Source: JBPYCR01 sp051846935
GTDB lineage: Bacteria; Bacillota; Bacilli; Bacillales; Amphibacillaceae
Length of the DNA stretch: 64,000 nt
NCBI RefSeq assembly: GCF_051846935.1
Contig: NZ_JBPYCS010000002.1
Span: forward strand, 1 to 64,000
Direction of reading: 5' to 3'
The notes beneath the pieces were generated by a model, which saw only the letters and a program-made list of their open reading frames with translations, was not told the DNA's origin and ran no database searches. A program made the position numbers and the translations under genes. Below, in pieces: positions 17,566 through 26,816 of this stretch. The stretch's first letter is position 1; every line of letters starts with the position of its first letter.

Positions 17566-17717
17566 TTGATCATCACCTCAACAACCATTGTGATCAAATA
17601 AAAGAAAATATATACATTTGCTGGAATTTTTTTTAATATTTATGGATTGGTTGCTTAAATTTTGGGCAACTTAAACAGTTATAAGTTGTCTTTTACAAAT
17701 ATAACCTAACGTTTTTT

Positions 17718-18872
17718 TTATTTTGCAACGAGCGTAGGTGCAATTTCACGCACATTGCTTACTTCAACTCCTTGATAATAATATTGTACAATTTCTTTAT
17801 AGCTTTTTCCCTCCTGAGCCATACCGTTAGCACCGTATTGACTCATGCCAACACCATGCCCATATCCCTTTGTTTTAAAAACGAAATGGTCATTTTTCTG
17901 TTCAATTGAAAAATCACTTGATTGGAGACCAAGCTTTTCACGCACTTCTCTCCCAGTCAGCGTGTTATCTCCTAGCTGTAATTCAGCCACACGTCCACTA
18001 GCTGTTCGAGTAATATGCGCTTCAACTGGTAAGGACGTTGGTAAGGGAACCTGTAACGCTGTTTTTAAATTTTGTAAAGTGAATACTTTTTGGTCCAAAT
18101 ATTTTGGCGATGCGGTATCCCATTCGCTTTCTACACTACGTAAGTATGGCAATTCGTTTTCCCAGTAATCTTCCGAGTTCTCTGTAAAGCCATTACTTGT
18201 TGAAAAAAACGCAGGAGTAATCGGTGCATCTTTATATGTTAAAACTTGCCCACTTGTAGCATACACTGCTTCTTTTATTTTTTTCATCTTCCAATCAAAA
18301 TCATTGCCCCATCTTTCTTTTAGTTCAGCTTCATTTTGATACACTTGATGCTTAGTAGTATCTGTTACATCGGAGTCCAAATTAGTATCGTTATGCAGCA
18401 AATGATTGACAATATAAGTTCTAGCTGCAAGTGCTTGTGCTTTTAACGCCTCTTGTTCGAATTCCGCAGGCATCTCGGATGCGACCACTCTCATTACGTA
18501 TGTTTCTAACGGAACATCTTCAATTTCATCAGAGACGGAACGCATAACTGCAACTGAAAAAGGGGACTCAACCTCTACAGACAGTTCTGGCGTTTCATTT
18601 TTAGTAGGAATTGTTGTCAACTCATTATCTTGTTTAATAAAGGGGATTACAACCAACGACGGTACAATTACTATAATGATGATGAGCACTGCAACGAATA
18701 AAATAGCAGGCACTTTCCAACGAGAGGGAAATGGACGCAATGTTGCTGCTCGTTTATTGTTTATGGCGTTGGTACTGCTTTTTTTCACTTTCTGATTGCG
18801 GAATTGTTTTAGCATGGATGTTTTTCTACGTTTTCGTATTTGTTTTTTTAAGGTGTATCGATTTCGCTTCAT
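17718..18872 (-). CDS. spoIID: Stage II sporulation protein SpoIID (lytic transglycosylase)
   Basis: 384 residues. A basic cytoplasmic head of about 50 residues precedes one membrane helix (about 55-78), then the external SpoIID domain. SpoIID cleaves septal glycan strands and works with SpoIIM and SpoIIP to drive engulfment. Recognisable segments are ALAARTYIVNH (about residue 165), Y-L-R-S-V-E-S-E and the Zn-region GYGHGVGMSQYGANGMA (about residue 335). The amino-terminal extension makes it about 40 residues longer than the B. subtilis protein. GGAGG lies five bases before the ATG. Confidence 0.95.
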   Translation of the reverse strand: MKRNRYTLKKQIRKRRKTSMLKQFRNQKVKKSSTNAINNKRAATLRPFPSRWKVPAILFVAVLIIIIVIVPSLVVIPFIKQDNELTTIPTKNETPELSVEVESPFSVAVMRSVSDEIEDVPLETYVMRVVASEMPAEFEQEALKAQALAARTYIVNHLLHNDTNLDSDVTDTTKHQVYQNEAELKERWGNDFDWKMKKIKEAVYATSGQVLTYKDAPITPAFFSTSNGFTENSEDYWENELPYLRSVESEWDTASPKYLDQKVFTLQNLKTALQVPLPTSLPVEAHITRTASGRVAELQLGDNTLTGREVREKLGLQSSDFSIEQKNDHFVFKTKGYGHGVGMSQYGANGMAQEGKSYKEIVQYYYQGVEVSNVREIAPTLVAK

Positions 18873-19447
18873 CGTATCCTCCTCTACACATATCGATCTC
18901 TATCATACATACATTGCTTAGTAACTTTTTACAATAAAAATTTCTCGTATATCGAATTGTCTATCTGTTGATAGGGTGCTGTATTTACGGGAGCGCCGTT
19001 CTACTCTTTCTATTTTTATACTTGTTGTTCCAATAGTAGACCGATGTTCCAAATTAGAAAGGTGCATGATAAAGTTAAATAAACAACGTTAAAAAGACGG
19101 TTTTAAATGAGAACCGTTCCTATAAACAATTGATATCGCCATTATATTTTGCGCATGATCACAACTATTTAATGCTTTTCATCATAAATTCGATTCCTTT
19201 ATTTATTTTAAATAGAGAAAGCAAACTTCCTTGTTCATATGGAACAGATCATTCCCCCCTTATGCTCATTTCTATTTTCAAATAAAAAGATGATGCTCTC
19301 TACTATAATAATTATGTAAATGAAAACGAAGATATGATATATAAACAAGTAAAATTCATAGGAAAATTTAGTTTTGCTAACGGAATTGGAGGCTAGAATG
19401 GGTGGGCCTTTGTTTCTCGTGAAGAAGCTATGAATAGAAAATAAAAA
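18873..19447. other. Gene-free stretch upstream of spoIID
   Basis: AT-rich. I see no gene with a ribosome site and no recognised RNA. It should contain the spoIID promoter; I could not pick a convincing sigma-E pair by eye. Confidence 0.5.
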
Positions 19448-19699
19448 AGTATGAGTAAAATGTTTGTGGGGAGAACAGATGCACGAATCTAATCTAGATA
19501 ATACTTCGAACGATATACACATGAATAACACCGTTGATTTTCACTGCAGGTGGATGCTTTCCGCAGGCACGGCTTCAGCCTCCTCGGAAAGCGTAGTGTA
19601 TATCTACTGCGGTCGGTAGGAATCAATACTAATAGTAACGAATACAAAGAGCGGTTTTTTAACTGCTTAAAATGACACCGACAAATACGTGACTCAATC
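19448..19699 (-). repeat. Long interspersed repeat, copy B (252 bp, inverted)
   Basis: Inverted relative to copies A (10260) and C (44603). It contains the complete hairpin GCTTTCCG (19556-19563) with CGGAAAGC (19585-19592) around a GGCTTCAGCC inner stem. The outer end has the 17-base box ACCGACAAATACGTGAC. It abuts the 19713 element. Confidence 0.85.
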
Positions 19700-19712
19700 A
19701 AATAAAAAAGAG

Positions 19713-19953
19713 GTTCTTTGTCCAATGACGTTAGTGATGTATTGTAAGTTGAGGAAGATCTAACCATGAAGTAGAGCGAAAACATGAAAGCTTGTGCTCT
19801 GGTTTCGCATTAAAGAGGGCTAATAGCATTAGTGCACACACTTCAATACTGTTTAAGCGGTTTTTGGCAAATGACGTTAGTGAATTTCCTTCACATTTCC
19901 CTACAAAAGTAATGGTTTTTTTCTTCACCAACGTCATACATATATTGTACAAC
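19713..19953 (+). repeat. 241-bp element with TGACGTT/AACGTCA ends (uninterrupted copy)
   Basis: The left end has AATGACGTTAGTGATG and the right end TTCACCAACGTCAT, forming imperfect terminal inverted repeats. A related sequence at 23053-23610 shares three collinear blocks with it but is interrupted twice, so this copy represents the empty state. The minus-strand frame inside it has no ribosome site and no family I recognise. Confidence 0.65.
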
Positions 19954-19985
19954 CAAAAAAGACGGCACAATGCGCCATCTTTTTC
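19954..19985 (-). terminator. Terminator of murA1
   Basis: On the minus strand AAAAAGATGGCGC-ATT-GTGCCGTC is followed by TTTTTTGG. It lies 17 bases after the murA1 stop. Confidence 0.85.
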
Positions 19986-20001
19986 TATTAATCTATAATC
20001 G

Positions 20002-21342
20002 TTATGATAGTTCAGCTACTACTCTATTTTTTTTGTATTCAAGCGGCATTATAGGCTTGACAGTTTCTACAGTACCTTGTTCCGACTCAGTCACTCGTTT
20101 AATATTTGCTCCAAGAGAAGCAAGTTTTCCAGATAAATCAACGTAGCCACGATCTAAATGTTTTAGTTCCGTTACTCGTGTCATTCCATCTGCACGGAGA
20201 CCTGCTAATATTAGCGCAGCTCCTGCACGAAGATCTGTTGCGGCAACTTCAGCACCTTGTAAATCGCACGGTCCTTCGATAATTACACTTCGACCTTCAA
20301 TTTTCATTTTTGCATTCATGCGTCGGAATTCCTCAACATGCATAAACCGATTTTCAAATACCGTTTCTGTTAATACACTCGTTCCTTCCGCACACAGCAT
20401 TAATGCCATCATTTGTGACTGCATATCAGTAGGGAAACCTGGATGTGGCAACGTTTTTATATCGGTAGCCGTTAGCTTCTCTGGACCGATAACACGAATA
20501 CCTCCACCTTCTTCGCTTATTTTTACTCCCATTTCTTGAAGCTTAGAAATAAGCGGTCGCAAGTGCTCACTTTCTGCATTTTCTATAAGCACATCTCCAC
20601 CTGTAATCGCGGCAGCAACCATAAATGTCCCTGCTTCAATTCGGTCGGGAATAATGGAATGTTTTGCTCCTTTTAATGCGTCTACTCCTATGATTTTAAT
20701 TGTTTCAGTGCCAGCACCGACTATTTTTGCACCCATTTTATTCAAATAATTTGCTAGATCAACGATTTCGGGTTCTTTTGCACTGTTTTCGATAATCGTT
20801 TTCCCTTCAGCTAGCGCTGCTGCCATCATAATATTTTCTGTCGCACCAACACTTGGTACATCTAAATAAATTTTCGCACCTTGGAGACGTCCGTTTGCAT
20901 GAACTTCAACATAGCCGTTTCCTACATGTACTTCTGCACCCATTGCTTCAAAGCCTTTTAAATGTAGATCGATCGGACGGGTTCCAATCGCACACCCTCC
21001 TGGCAAAGCAACTTTTGCATGCCCGTAACGAGCTAATAAAGGTCCTAACACTAAAACAGACGCTCTCATTTTTCTCACATACTCAAAAGGAGCTTCTGTC
21101 ATTAATTGCTTCGTTGCATCTACAGTTATTGTATTATTTTTAAATTTAACATTTGCATTCATACTTCGTAATACTTCATTAATTGTATATACATCAGCTA
21201 ATACTGGAACATCTGTAATTACGCTTTTACCTTCACTCGCAATTAAACTCGCAGCAATAACGGGAAGTACAGCGTTTTTTGCACCTTCAACTTTAACGGA
21301 ACCGCTCAGCCGCTCTCCGCCCCTTACGATGATTTTTTCCAT
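20002..21342 (-). CDS. murA1: UDP-N-acetylglucosamine 1-carboxyvinyltransferase, first paralogue
   Basis: 446 residues. The enzyme transfers enolpyruvate from PEP to UDP-GlcNAc, the first committed step of peptidoglycan synthesis, in the cytosol; it is the fosfomycin target. Substrate loop GAKNAVLPV is at residues 20-28. The catalytic Cys lies in P-G-G-C-A-I-G-T-R-P-I-D (about residue 117). It has a C-terminal extension of about 20 residues relative to the second copy at 52.7 kb. Position between ywmB and spoIID matches B. subtilis murAA. ATG start. Confidence 0.96.
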   Translation of the reverse strand: MEKIIVRGGERLSGSVKVEGAKNAVLPVIAASLIASEGKSVITDVPVLADVYTINEVLRSMNANVKFKNNTITVDATKQLMTEAPFEYVRKMRASVLVLGPLLARYGHAKVALPGGCAIGTRPIDLHLKGFEAMGAEVHVGNGYVEVHANGRLQGAKIYLDVPSVGATENIMMAAALAEGKTIIENSAKEPEIVDLANYLNKMGAKIVGAGTETIKIIGVDALKGAKHSIIPDRIEAGTFMVAAAITGGDVLIENAESEHLRPLISKLQEMGVKISEEGGGIRVIGPEKLTATDIKTLPHPGFPTDMQSQMMALMLCAEGTSVLTETVFENRFMHVEEFRRMNAKMKIEGRSVIIEGPCDLQGAEVAATDLRAGAALILAGLRADGMTRVTELKHLDRGYVDLSGKLASLGANIKRVTESEQGTVETVKPIMPLEYKKNRVVAELS

Positions 21343-21377
21343 GACTTAAATCTCCTTCGAATTCTAATCTCAATACA

Positions 21378-22091
21378 TTAATATTCATTTACTAGGATAG
21401 GTGTTCCAATTGTCAAATTGGATTGATTTTCATCTGCTTCCTTTTCGACAATTTGAATGTTTAGCGGTTTACTGTTTATCAGCATTTTTTGCTCCCATAG
21501 TGGTGTATACCCATAAATTATATTTTTATGCGTAGAATCTTCCACTGTGTCTGTCTGTGTCGCTATATGTAATAAATTTAATTTATCGTCTAAATTTGTC
21601 AGTAAAACTCCAATTTCAATTATACCACTATCCTTTGTTTTGATACAAGTAAACTTTTGGGAAGTTCGTGTGAAAAACTTATTTTTCGTCTGACTAAAAG
21701 AGCGGTACGCATCCCTAACAGCATTATTCCAGCTTGTTCCACTTATGACCGCATGAACCTCGGCATAACTAGTTGCTTGCTTTGAAATGAGTACACTATA
21801 CTGTACGTTAAATGTTTCCGTTTTGTTTCGGTCTTCAATGACATATTTTATCGTATTTTCATTTTCTGAAACAGTGACCAAGTGACTATCTTTAATTTTA
21901 CGCACAAGTTTCTGTACAGTCTTTACCTTTCGTTTATCTTTATAAATAACTTCCCATTCAGCGACATCTAGGTTGTTTTCCAATATAAATGAAGCTAAAT
22001 AATTTAGCTCCTCCTGCTCTGGTGTTTGATTAGCTCCAATTGAACTAAATAAAATAATAAGACTTGTAATGAATCCAGTTAATTTCAACAT
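21378..22091 (-). CDS. YwmB-family protein (TATA-box-binding-like fold)
   Basis: 237 residues with an amino-terminal secretion signal (hydrophobic residues about 5-20), so probably exported or membrane-tethered. It corresponds in position and pattern to B. subtilis YwmB, whose structure resembles a TATA-binding-protein fold but whose role is unknown. It lies 35 bases before murA1 and is probably co-transcribed with it. GGGGGG precedes the ATG. Confidence 0.8.
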   Translation of the reverse strand: MLKLTGFITSLIILFSSIGANQTPEQEELNYLASFILENNLDVAEWEVIYKDKRKVKTVQKLVRKIKDSHLVTVSENENTIKYVIEDRNKTETFNVQYSVLISKQATSYAEVHAVISGTSWNNAVRDAYRSFSQTKNKFFTRTSQKFTCIKTKDSGIIEIGVLLTNLDDKLNLLHIATQTDTVEDSTHKNIIYGYTPLWEQKMLINSKPLNIQIVEKEADENQSNLTIGTPILVNEY

Positions 22092-22278
22092 AAAAAATCC
22101 CCCTAATCATACTAAAATCAGTATGTACAGGAGGATATAAATTAATACGGTACAAATAACGACATCTCGACGACTTATCGTCTAATTATTCGAAGGGTTT
22201 TTCTTTTTGATAAATGTACTGTAGAGATCACTCGTAATTAATACAGCCATAATACGTAAAGCACTTCTTGTATGTTAT

Positions 22279-22518
22279 TTAAAACAGAAAAATTAAGTTT
22301 TGAGAAGCATAAAGAATATCAAGGAAAAATTGACTAACACTTGTACCAATGACAATTGTTAAAAAAATAATTAGCACACGCGCTTCAACGATTTTCCCTT
22401 TACGAATTAATGGATCGAAATTGATTGCTTGTAGTGCAATCCATGTAATATAAATAAATATGATGTGCGAAATTAAAGTGACAAGTGCTGTTTGTCCGAT
22501 TGATAGCAAGGAGATCAC
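22279..22518 (-). CDS. DUF1146 (YwzB-like) small membrane protein
   Basis: 79 residues with two membrane helices (about 10-30 and 48-66) around the conserved basic loop D-P-L-I-R-K-G-K. This is the DUF1146 signature, found just downstream of the ATP synthase operon in Bacillus. The function is unknown. Start is uncertain: GTG at 22518 with a weak ribosome site, or TTG at 22509 with AGGTGA five bases upstream. Confidence 0.82.
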   Translation of the reverse strand: MISLLSIGQTALVTLISHIIFIYITWIALQAINFDPLIRKGKIVEARVLIIFLTIVIGTSVSQFFLDILYASQNLIFLF

Positions 22519-23052
22519 CTATCTTATTAAAATTGTAATATATTGCTACTTTGCCATTTGTGCTTTCTTTTGTCAATGGCCTAAACTGATCGTCATCTAT
22601 TAACTGTAGAAATGAATTTTTATAAACGCCGTAGACCGCCATTTTTTTGCATATAAGTATGCTAATTATACGTGTGTTATTGAATTTTATCCGAAGCTGA
22701 CAAATCCCAATTTATCTTTGCCTTTCATTCTTCCCTTTATGGTTTACAACTCGTACGATCTATTGTTATTTGAGATAACTCTTAATAACTAACTTCACGC
22801 GATTTTTGTTCACCATTTGTTCGAGCATTTTTGACAAACAATTATATTTCCTGGGAAATAGCGACACATTTTGTGAAAAACACAACATAAAACACATTAT
22901 TAACTAATTCAAAATAAAGTACGCCTTTATTTTCTCAAACGTGTTTGATTACCAAAAAAGAGAATATGGGAGTTTTTTTGTCTTACTTTAATGTAAGATT
23001 CAATCCAAAGTACAATAAGAAAGAACCCCACATTCAATATAGCGCCTAAAGA
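22519..23052. other. Gene-free, AT-rich stretch upstream of the DUF1146 gene
   Basis: No frame with a ribosome site and no recognisable RNA or repeat. It separates the DUF1146 gene from the composite repeat that follows atpC; in B. subtilis the two genes are close together. Confidence 0.5.
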
Positions 23053-23146
23053 AGGTTGTACAATAAATGTCGTAGGTGAGAAAAAAGCCATTACTTTTTG
23101 GTAGGGAAATGTAAAGACACGAACGTTATTTTGATTTCATAATAAA

Positions 23147-23214
23147 AAACAAGTGTATTTCCCTGTCGAATAAAAGGCGTCGAAAACCATATCCAGGAGG
23201 GAAATCACTTGTTT
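23147..23214. repeat. Imperfect inverted repeat inside the second insertion
   Basis: AAACAAGTGTATTTCCCTG and CAGGAGGGAAATCACTTGTTT pair over about 18 bases around a 28-base loop. Just beyond the right arm is TTG followed by 12 sense codons and a stop, with AGGAGGG upstream: possibly a clipped reading-frame start. Confidence 0.5.
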
Positions 23215-23380
23215 AGTCGCTTATGGTTACAGAAGCGTCACAAATTATAAAAATCGAATCATGCTTTATTTCAAGCGGAAACCTGTAGAAACAGAGTACA
23301 ATACAAAACCATAAAGAAACACACCCCAATCCAGCTTAAACAGCATTGAAGTGCGCAATAAGGCTATTAGCTCTCTTTAA

Positions 23381-23517
23381 GCTGACTGGAACGGAAAATC
23401 GACGGACTCCTGCGGAAATAGCATGAATCCGAAGATCACTGTAGCGACTCGGATAGAGGAGCTACAGAAGCTGCGGCAGTAACCGCGGAAAGCCTGTCGA
23501 CTGTAGTGCAAGTCAGC
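23381..23517 (-). mobile_element. 137-bp MITE-like element of the GC-rich palindromic family
   Basis: The ends are GCTGACT and AGTCAGC, perfect 7-base terminal inverted repeats. On the minus strand it carries TTGCACTACAG, CAGGCTTTCCGCGG and TTTCCGCAGGAGTCC, the same boxes as the copy at 39743-39865. Comparison with 19713-19953 shows it as clean extra sequence, leaving at most a GC-dinucleotide duplication. It is too short to code for a transposase. Confidence 0.65.
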
Positions 23518-23764
23518 GGAATCAGAGCGCAAGATTTCATGTTTTTGTTCTACTTCATAATTAGTACTCCTCGACTTAAAATACATCACAAGCGTCATTT
23601 GACAAAGAACGGTAAAGAACGAAATCAAAAAGACGCTAGTGAAATCCACCACGCTTCTCGTTAGAAGAAGTACGTAATTTATTTTCACCAACGTCCTATT
23701 TTGTAAAACGCAAGTTTCAACGTATCTGGTCGTATATCCCAGATCTGTTACACGTTGCGTTGCA

Positions 23765-24163
23765 CTAATTCGTAATATTTAATCGGTTCATTGCTCGTTT
23801 GAGTGCTAATTCAGCCCGTTGGAAATCAACTTCGTCTTGTTTTTGAGATTGAAGGAGTTGCTCAGCTCGTTCTTTTGCTTTTTGAGCTCGCTCTACATCA
23901 ATTTCGGAAGGCTTTTCAGCAGATTGGGCTAGAATTGTAACCTTTTCAGGACGTACTTCTAAAAACCCACCATTAACAGCAACTTTTTCAACGGTACTGC
24001 CTTTCTTTAAACGTACAGCACTTATTGTTAAAGGTGCAACTAAAGGAATGTGCCCAGGTAAAATACCGAGCTCACCATTTTCTGCTTTACAACTAACCAT
24101 TTCAAAGTCATCTTCCAAAACAGGGCCATCAGGAGTAACAACACTCACAGTTAGTGTTTTCAA
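23765..24163 (-). CDS. atpC: ATP synthase F1 subunit epsilon
   Basis: 132 residues. It sits on the F1 central stalk with gamma and can inhibit ATP hydrolysis. An amino-terminal beta-sandwich (about 1-85, with GELGILPGHIPLVAPL) is followed by a C-terminal helical hairpin (QKAKERAEQLL and LALKRAMNRL). Start: TTG of LKTLTVSVVTPDG at 24163, with AGGAGG seven bases upstream. An open frame further upstream is not conserved. Last gene of the atp operon, separated from atpD by an unusually long 236-base gap with two hairpins. Confidence 0.96.
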   Translation of the reverse strand: MKTLTVSVVTPDGPVLEDDFEMVSCKAENGELGILPGHIPLVAPLTISAVRLKKGSTVEKVAVNGGFLEVRPEKVTILAQSAEKPSEIDVERAQKAKERAEQLLQSQKQDEVDFQRAELALKRAMNRLNITN

Positions 24164-24340
24164 TGGAACCCCTCCTAGAGAATTTTGAAGAGCTGGGCAT
24201 GCTAAGAACACCGCTTGCTCATGTACAGCGTACAGCACGCTTTGTTTACACGCCCAAATCCTCCTGCCTTCTCTTATTTATAAGTAATTCGTATTTGAAT
24301 TTATGCAAACGGGGAAACGTACCCTTTGAAATATCCGGCA

Positions 24341-24394
24341 GCGTATGTAATTGAGTCAGCAATTACATACGCATACGTGTACGCTTCCACGTAT
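24341..24394 (-). promoter_or_regulatory. Tandem stem-loops in the atpD-atpC gap
   Basis: ATACGTG/CACGTAT (7 pairs, 24373-24394) is followed on the transcript by a perfect 13-base stem GCGTATGTAATTG/CAATTACATACGC with a 6-base loop (24341-24372). No U run follows, so they look like RNA processing or stability elements rather than terminators. Confidence 0.55.
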
Positions 24395-24399
24395 AATTG

Positions 24400-25803
24400 T
24401 TACATTCCTTGAGCTTTTTCAACTACTTCTTCAATGCGTCCAACTAAGCGGAATGCATCTTCTGGAAGATCGTCGTATTTACCCTCAAGAATTTCCTTGA
24501 ATCCTTGCACTGTTTCTTTAACGGGTACATAGGATCCTGGCTGCCCAGTAAACTGTTCAGCAACGTGGAAGTTTTGTGATAAAAAGAATTGAATTCGACG
24601 TGCACGTGAAACTGTTAGTTTATCTTCATCACTTAGCTCGTCCATTCCTAGAATAGCAATAATATCTTGTAGCTCACGATAGCGCTGAAGTGTACGCTGT
24701 ACAGCTGTTGCCACTTCATAATGCTCTTCTCCTACTACTTCTGGATCAAGCGCACGTGATGTAGATGCTAACGGATCAACGGCTGGATAGATTCCTTGCT
24801 CCGATAATTTACGATCTAAGTTTGTTGTTGCATCCAAGTGGGCAAACGTTGTAGCAGGTGCTGGGTCTGTGTAGTCATCTGCAGGTACGTAAATAGCCTG
24901 GATCGATGTAACAGAACCTTTATTCGTTGATGTAATTCGTTCCTGTAATTGTCCCATTTCTGTTGCAAGTGTAGGCTGGTAACCAACCGCTGAAGGCATC
25001 CGACCTAGAAGTGCCGACACCTCAGAACCTGCTTGAGTAAAGCGGAAAATATTATCAATAAACAATAATACGTCTGCGCCTTTTTCATCACGGAAGTATT
25101 CAGCCATTGTAAGCCCTGTTAGTGCTACACGCATACGTGCTCCAGGTGGCTCGTTCATCTGACCGAAAACCATAGCTGTTTTATCGATAACGCCTGAATC
25201 CTTCATTTCAAAATAAAGGTCATTTCCTTCACGCGTACGCTCACCAACACCAGCAAATACAGAAATACCTCCATGCTCTTGAGCGATGTTGTTAATTAGT
25301 TCTTGGATTAGTACTGTTTTACCTACACCAGCACCACCAAACAAACCGATTTTTCCACCTTTAATGTAAGGTGCTAAAAGGTCTACAACTTTAATCCCTG
25401 TTTCCAAAATCTCTGTCTCTGTTGATAAGTTTTCAAATTCTGGAGCGTCTCTATGAATCGGGTCAAGACGTGTCCCTTCTGGTAATGGTTCATCAAGATC
25501 GATGTTTTCTCCGAGTACGTTAAATACTCTCCCTAATGTTACATCTCCTACTGGAACGGAGATCGGTCCATTTGTACTAACTACTTCCATTCCACGTTGT
25601 ACACCATCTGTAGATGACATTGCAATTGTACGTACTGTGTTATCACCAAGGTGAAGTGCTACTTCTAATGTTAAGCTGTTCGTTTTGTCAGTGTTGTCCG
25701 CAAATTGAACAGTTAATGCATCATAAATTTCAGGAAGCTGATCGTCTCCAAACTTAACGTCGACGACAGGTCCCATTACTTGTGTAACATGTCCTTTACT
25801 CAT
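24400..25803 (-). CDS. atpD: ATP synthase F1 subunit beta
   Basis: 467 residues, the catalytic subunit. Walker A GGAGVGKT is near residue 155, the catalytic Glu region GVGERTREGND near 185, Walker B DVLLFIDNIFRF near 240, and the DELSDED lever motif near 390. Three copies alternate with alpha in the F1 head and convert ADP and phosphate to ATP. Length is normal. TAGGAGGG precedes the ATG. Gap to atpG is 39 bases. Confidence 0.98.
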   Translation of the reverse strand: MSKGHVTQVMGPVVDVKFGDDQLPEIYDALTVQFADNTDKTNSLTLEVALHLGDNTVRTIAMSSTDGVQRGMEVVSTNGPISVPVGDVTLGRVFNVLGENIDLDEPLPEGTRLDPIHRDAPEFENLSTETEILETGIKVVDLLAPYIKGGKIGLFGGAGVGKTVLIQELINNIAQEHGGISVFAGVGERTREGNDLYFEMKDSGVIDKTAMVFGQMNEPPGARMRVALTGLTMAEYFRDEKGADVLLFIDNIFRFTQAGSEVSALLGRMPSAVGYQPTLATEMGQLQERITSTNKGSVTSIQAIYVPADDYTDPAPATTFAHLDATTNLDRKLSEQGIYPAVDPLASTSRALDPEVVGEEHYEVATAVQRTLQRYRELQDIIAILGMDELSDEDKLTVSRARRIQFFLSQNFHVAEQFTGQPGSYVPVKETVQGFKEILEGKYDDLPEDAFRLVGRIEEVVEKAQGM

Positions 25804-25842
25804 CGATTTCCCTCCTAACTTCCTTTCGAACTCTCTTGCTTT

Positions 25843-26700
25843 TTATTCTAATGCGGCTACTCCGCCGATGATCTCGGTGATTTCTTGCGTAATAGCTGCT
25901 TGGCGTGCGCGGTTATAAGACAATGTCAATTCGTCTATTAATTCCTCGGCATTATCTGTTGCGCTCTTCATTGCAGTCATTCGTGCAGCATGCTCACTCG
26001 CTTTTGCTTGTAGTAACGCTCCATAAATTAAGCTTTCAGCGTACTGTGGCAAGAGCACTTCCAAGATTTGTTCTTCATCTGGCTCATACTCATAATCGCT
26101 TGTCGCGCCACTTGTTTCAATATTTGTTATTGGCAACAAGGTTGTCTCTGTAACTACTTGAGAGATGGCACTAACGTATTGATTGTAAATGATAATTAAT
26201 TCATCAATTTCTTCTTCCGCATACATTTGTACGGATTTAGAAGCAAGCTCTTTAATTTCTGCGAAACGTGGTTGATCGGAAAGCCCTAAAACATTTTGCG
26301 ACACAGGAATTTCCCGCTTTTTACAAAATTCAAAGCCCATTCGACCAAGCGTAATGACGGTATACTCATCTGTAGACTTGTGACGCTTTTGTATCGTTTG
26401 ATACAAATGTCTTAAAACGTTACTGTTATATGCTCCTGCTAAGCCGCTGTCTGCAGTAATGATAACGTATCCAGTCTTTTTCACTTCACGTTTTTTGAGC
26501 ATTGGATGTGAAACATCTGAATTGTTGTTCGCAATACTAGCTACAACCTCTTTGATTTTTTCACTATAGGGAGCGAATTTCCGAGCATTTTCTTCCGCTC
26601 TGCTCATTTTAGATGCCGAAACCATTTGCATTGCATTCGTAATTTGTTTCGTTTTTGTAGTAGAGTCGATCCGACCTTTTATTTCTCTAAGTGATGCCAA
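25843..26700 (-). CDS. atpG: ATP synthase F1 subunit gamma
   Basis: 285 residues, the rotating central shaft that couples proton flow to catalysis. Amino-terminal helix SLREIKGRIDSTTKTKQIT and C-terminal helix LSYNRARQAAITQEITEIIGG form the coiled coil inside the F1 head. Start: TTG of the MASLREIK form at 26700, with AGGGTGGTG six bases upstream; the tandem GTGs before it overlap that ribosome site and the extra residues are not in the family. Confidence 0.97.
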   Translation of the reverse strand: MASLREIKGRIDSTTKTKQITNAMQMVSASKMSRAEENARKFAPYSEKIKEVVASIANNNSDVSHPMLKKREVKKTGYVIITADSGLAGAYNSNVLRHLYQTIQKRHKSTDEYTVITLGRMGFEFCKKREIPVSQNVLGLSDQPRFAEIKELASKSVQMYAEEEIDELIIIYNQYVSAISQVVTETTLLPITNIETSGATSDYEYEPDEEQILEVLLPQYAESLIYGALLQAKASEHAARMTAMKSATDNAEELIDELTLSYNRARQAAITQEITEIIGGVAALE

Positions 26701-26731
26701 GCTTTTCACCACCCTTTCAAAACAGAATACG

Positions 26732-26786
26732 GAGTTTAGAATGAAGTCGATATACGCATGTTATTACGTATAGTCATTCTAAACTC
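26732..26786 (-). promoter_or_regulatory. Stem-loop in the atpA-atpG gap
   Basis: A perfect 13-base stem (GAGTTTAGAATGA with TCATTCTAAACTC) encloses a second 6-base stem (TATACG with CGTATA). It fills half of the 116-base gap and has no U run. Confidence 0.6.
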
Positions 26787-26816
26787 TTCTTCCATAAGAT
26801 TATTTTCAAAGGCTCA

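Larger units (their letters stand above)
23053..23610 (-). repeat. Interrupted copy of the 241-bp element (filled site)
   Basis: Read on the minus strand, 23610-23520 matches 19713-19803, 23380-23331 matches 19810-19860, and 23130-23053 matches 19868-19953, at roughly 80% identity by eye. Between the first and second blocks lies a 137-base palindromic-family element (23381-23517). Between the second and third lies about 200 bases of unrelated sequence with a strong hairpin. Confidence 0.7.

Noticed and set aside
19731..19970. Minus-strand frame inside the 241-bp element
   Set aside because: No ribosome site or recognisable domain, and the paralogous copy is interrupted by insertions. Treated as repeat, not gene.
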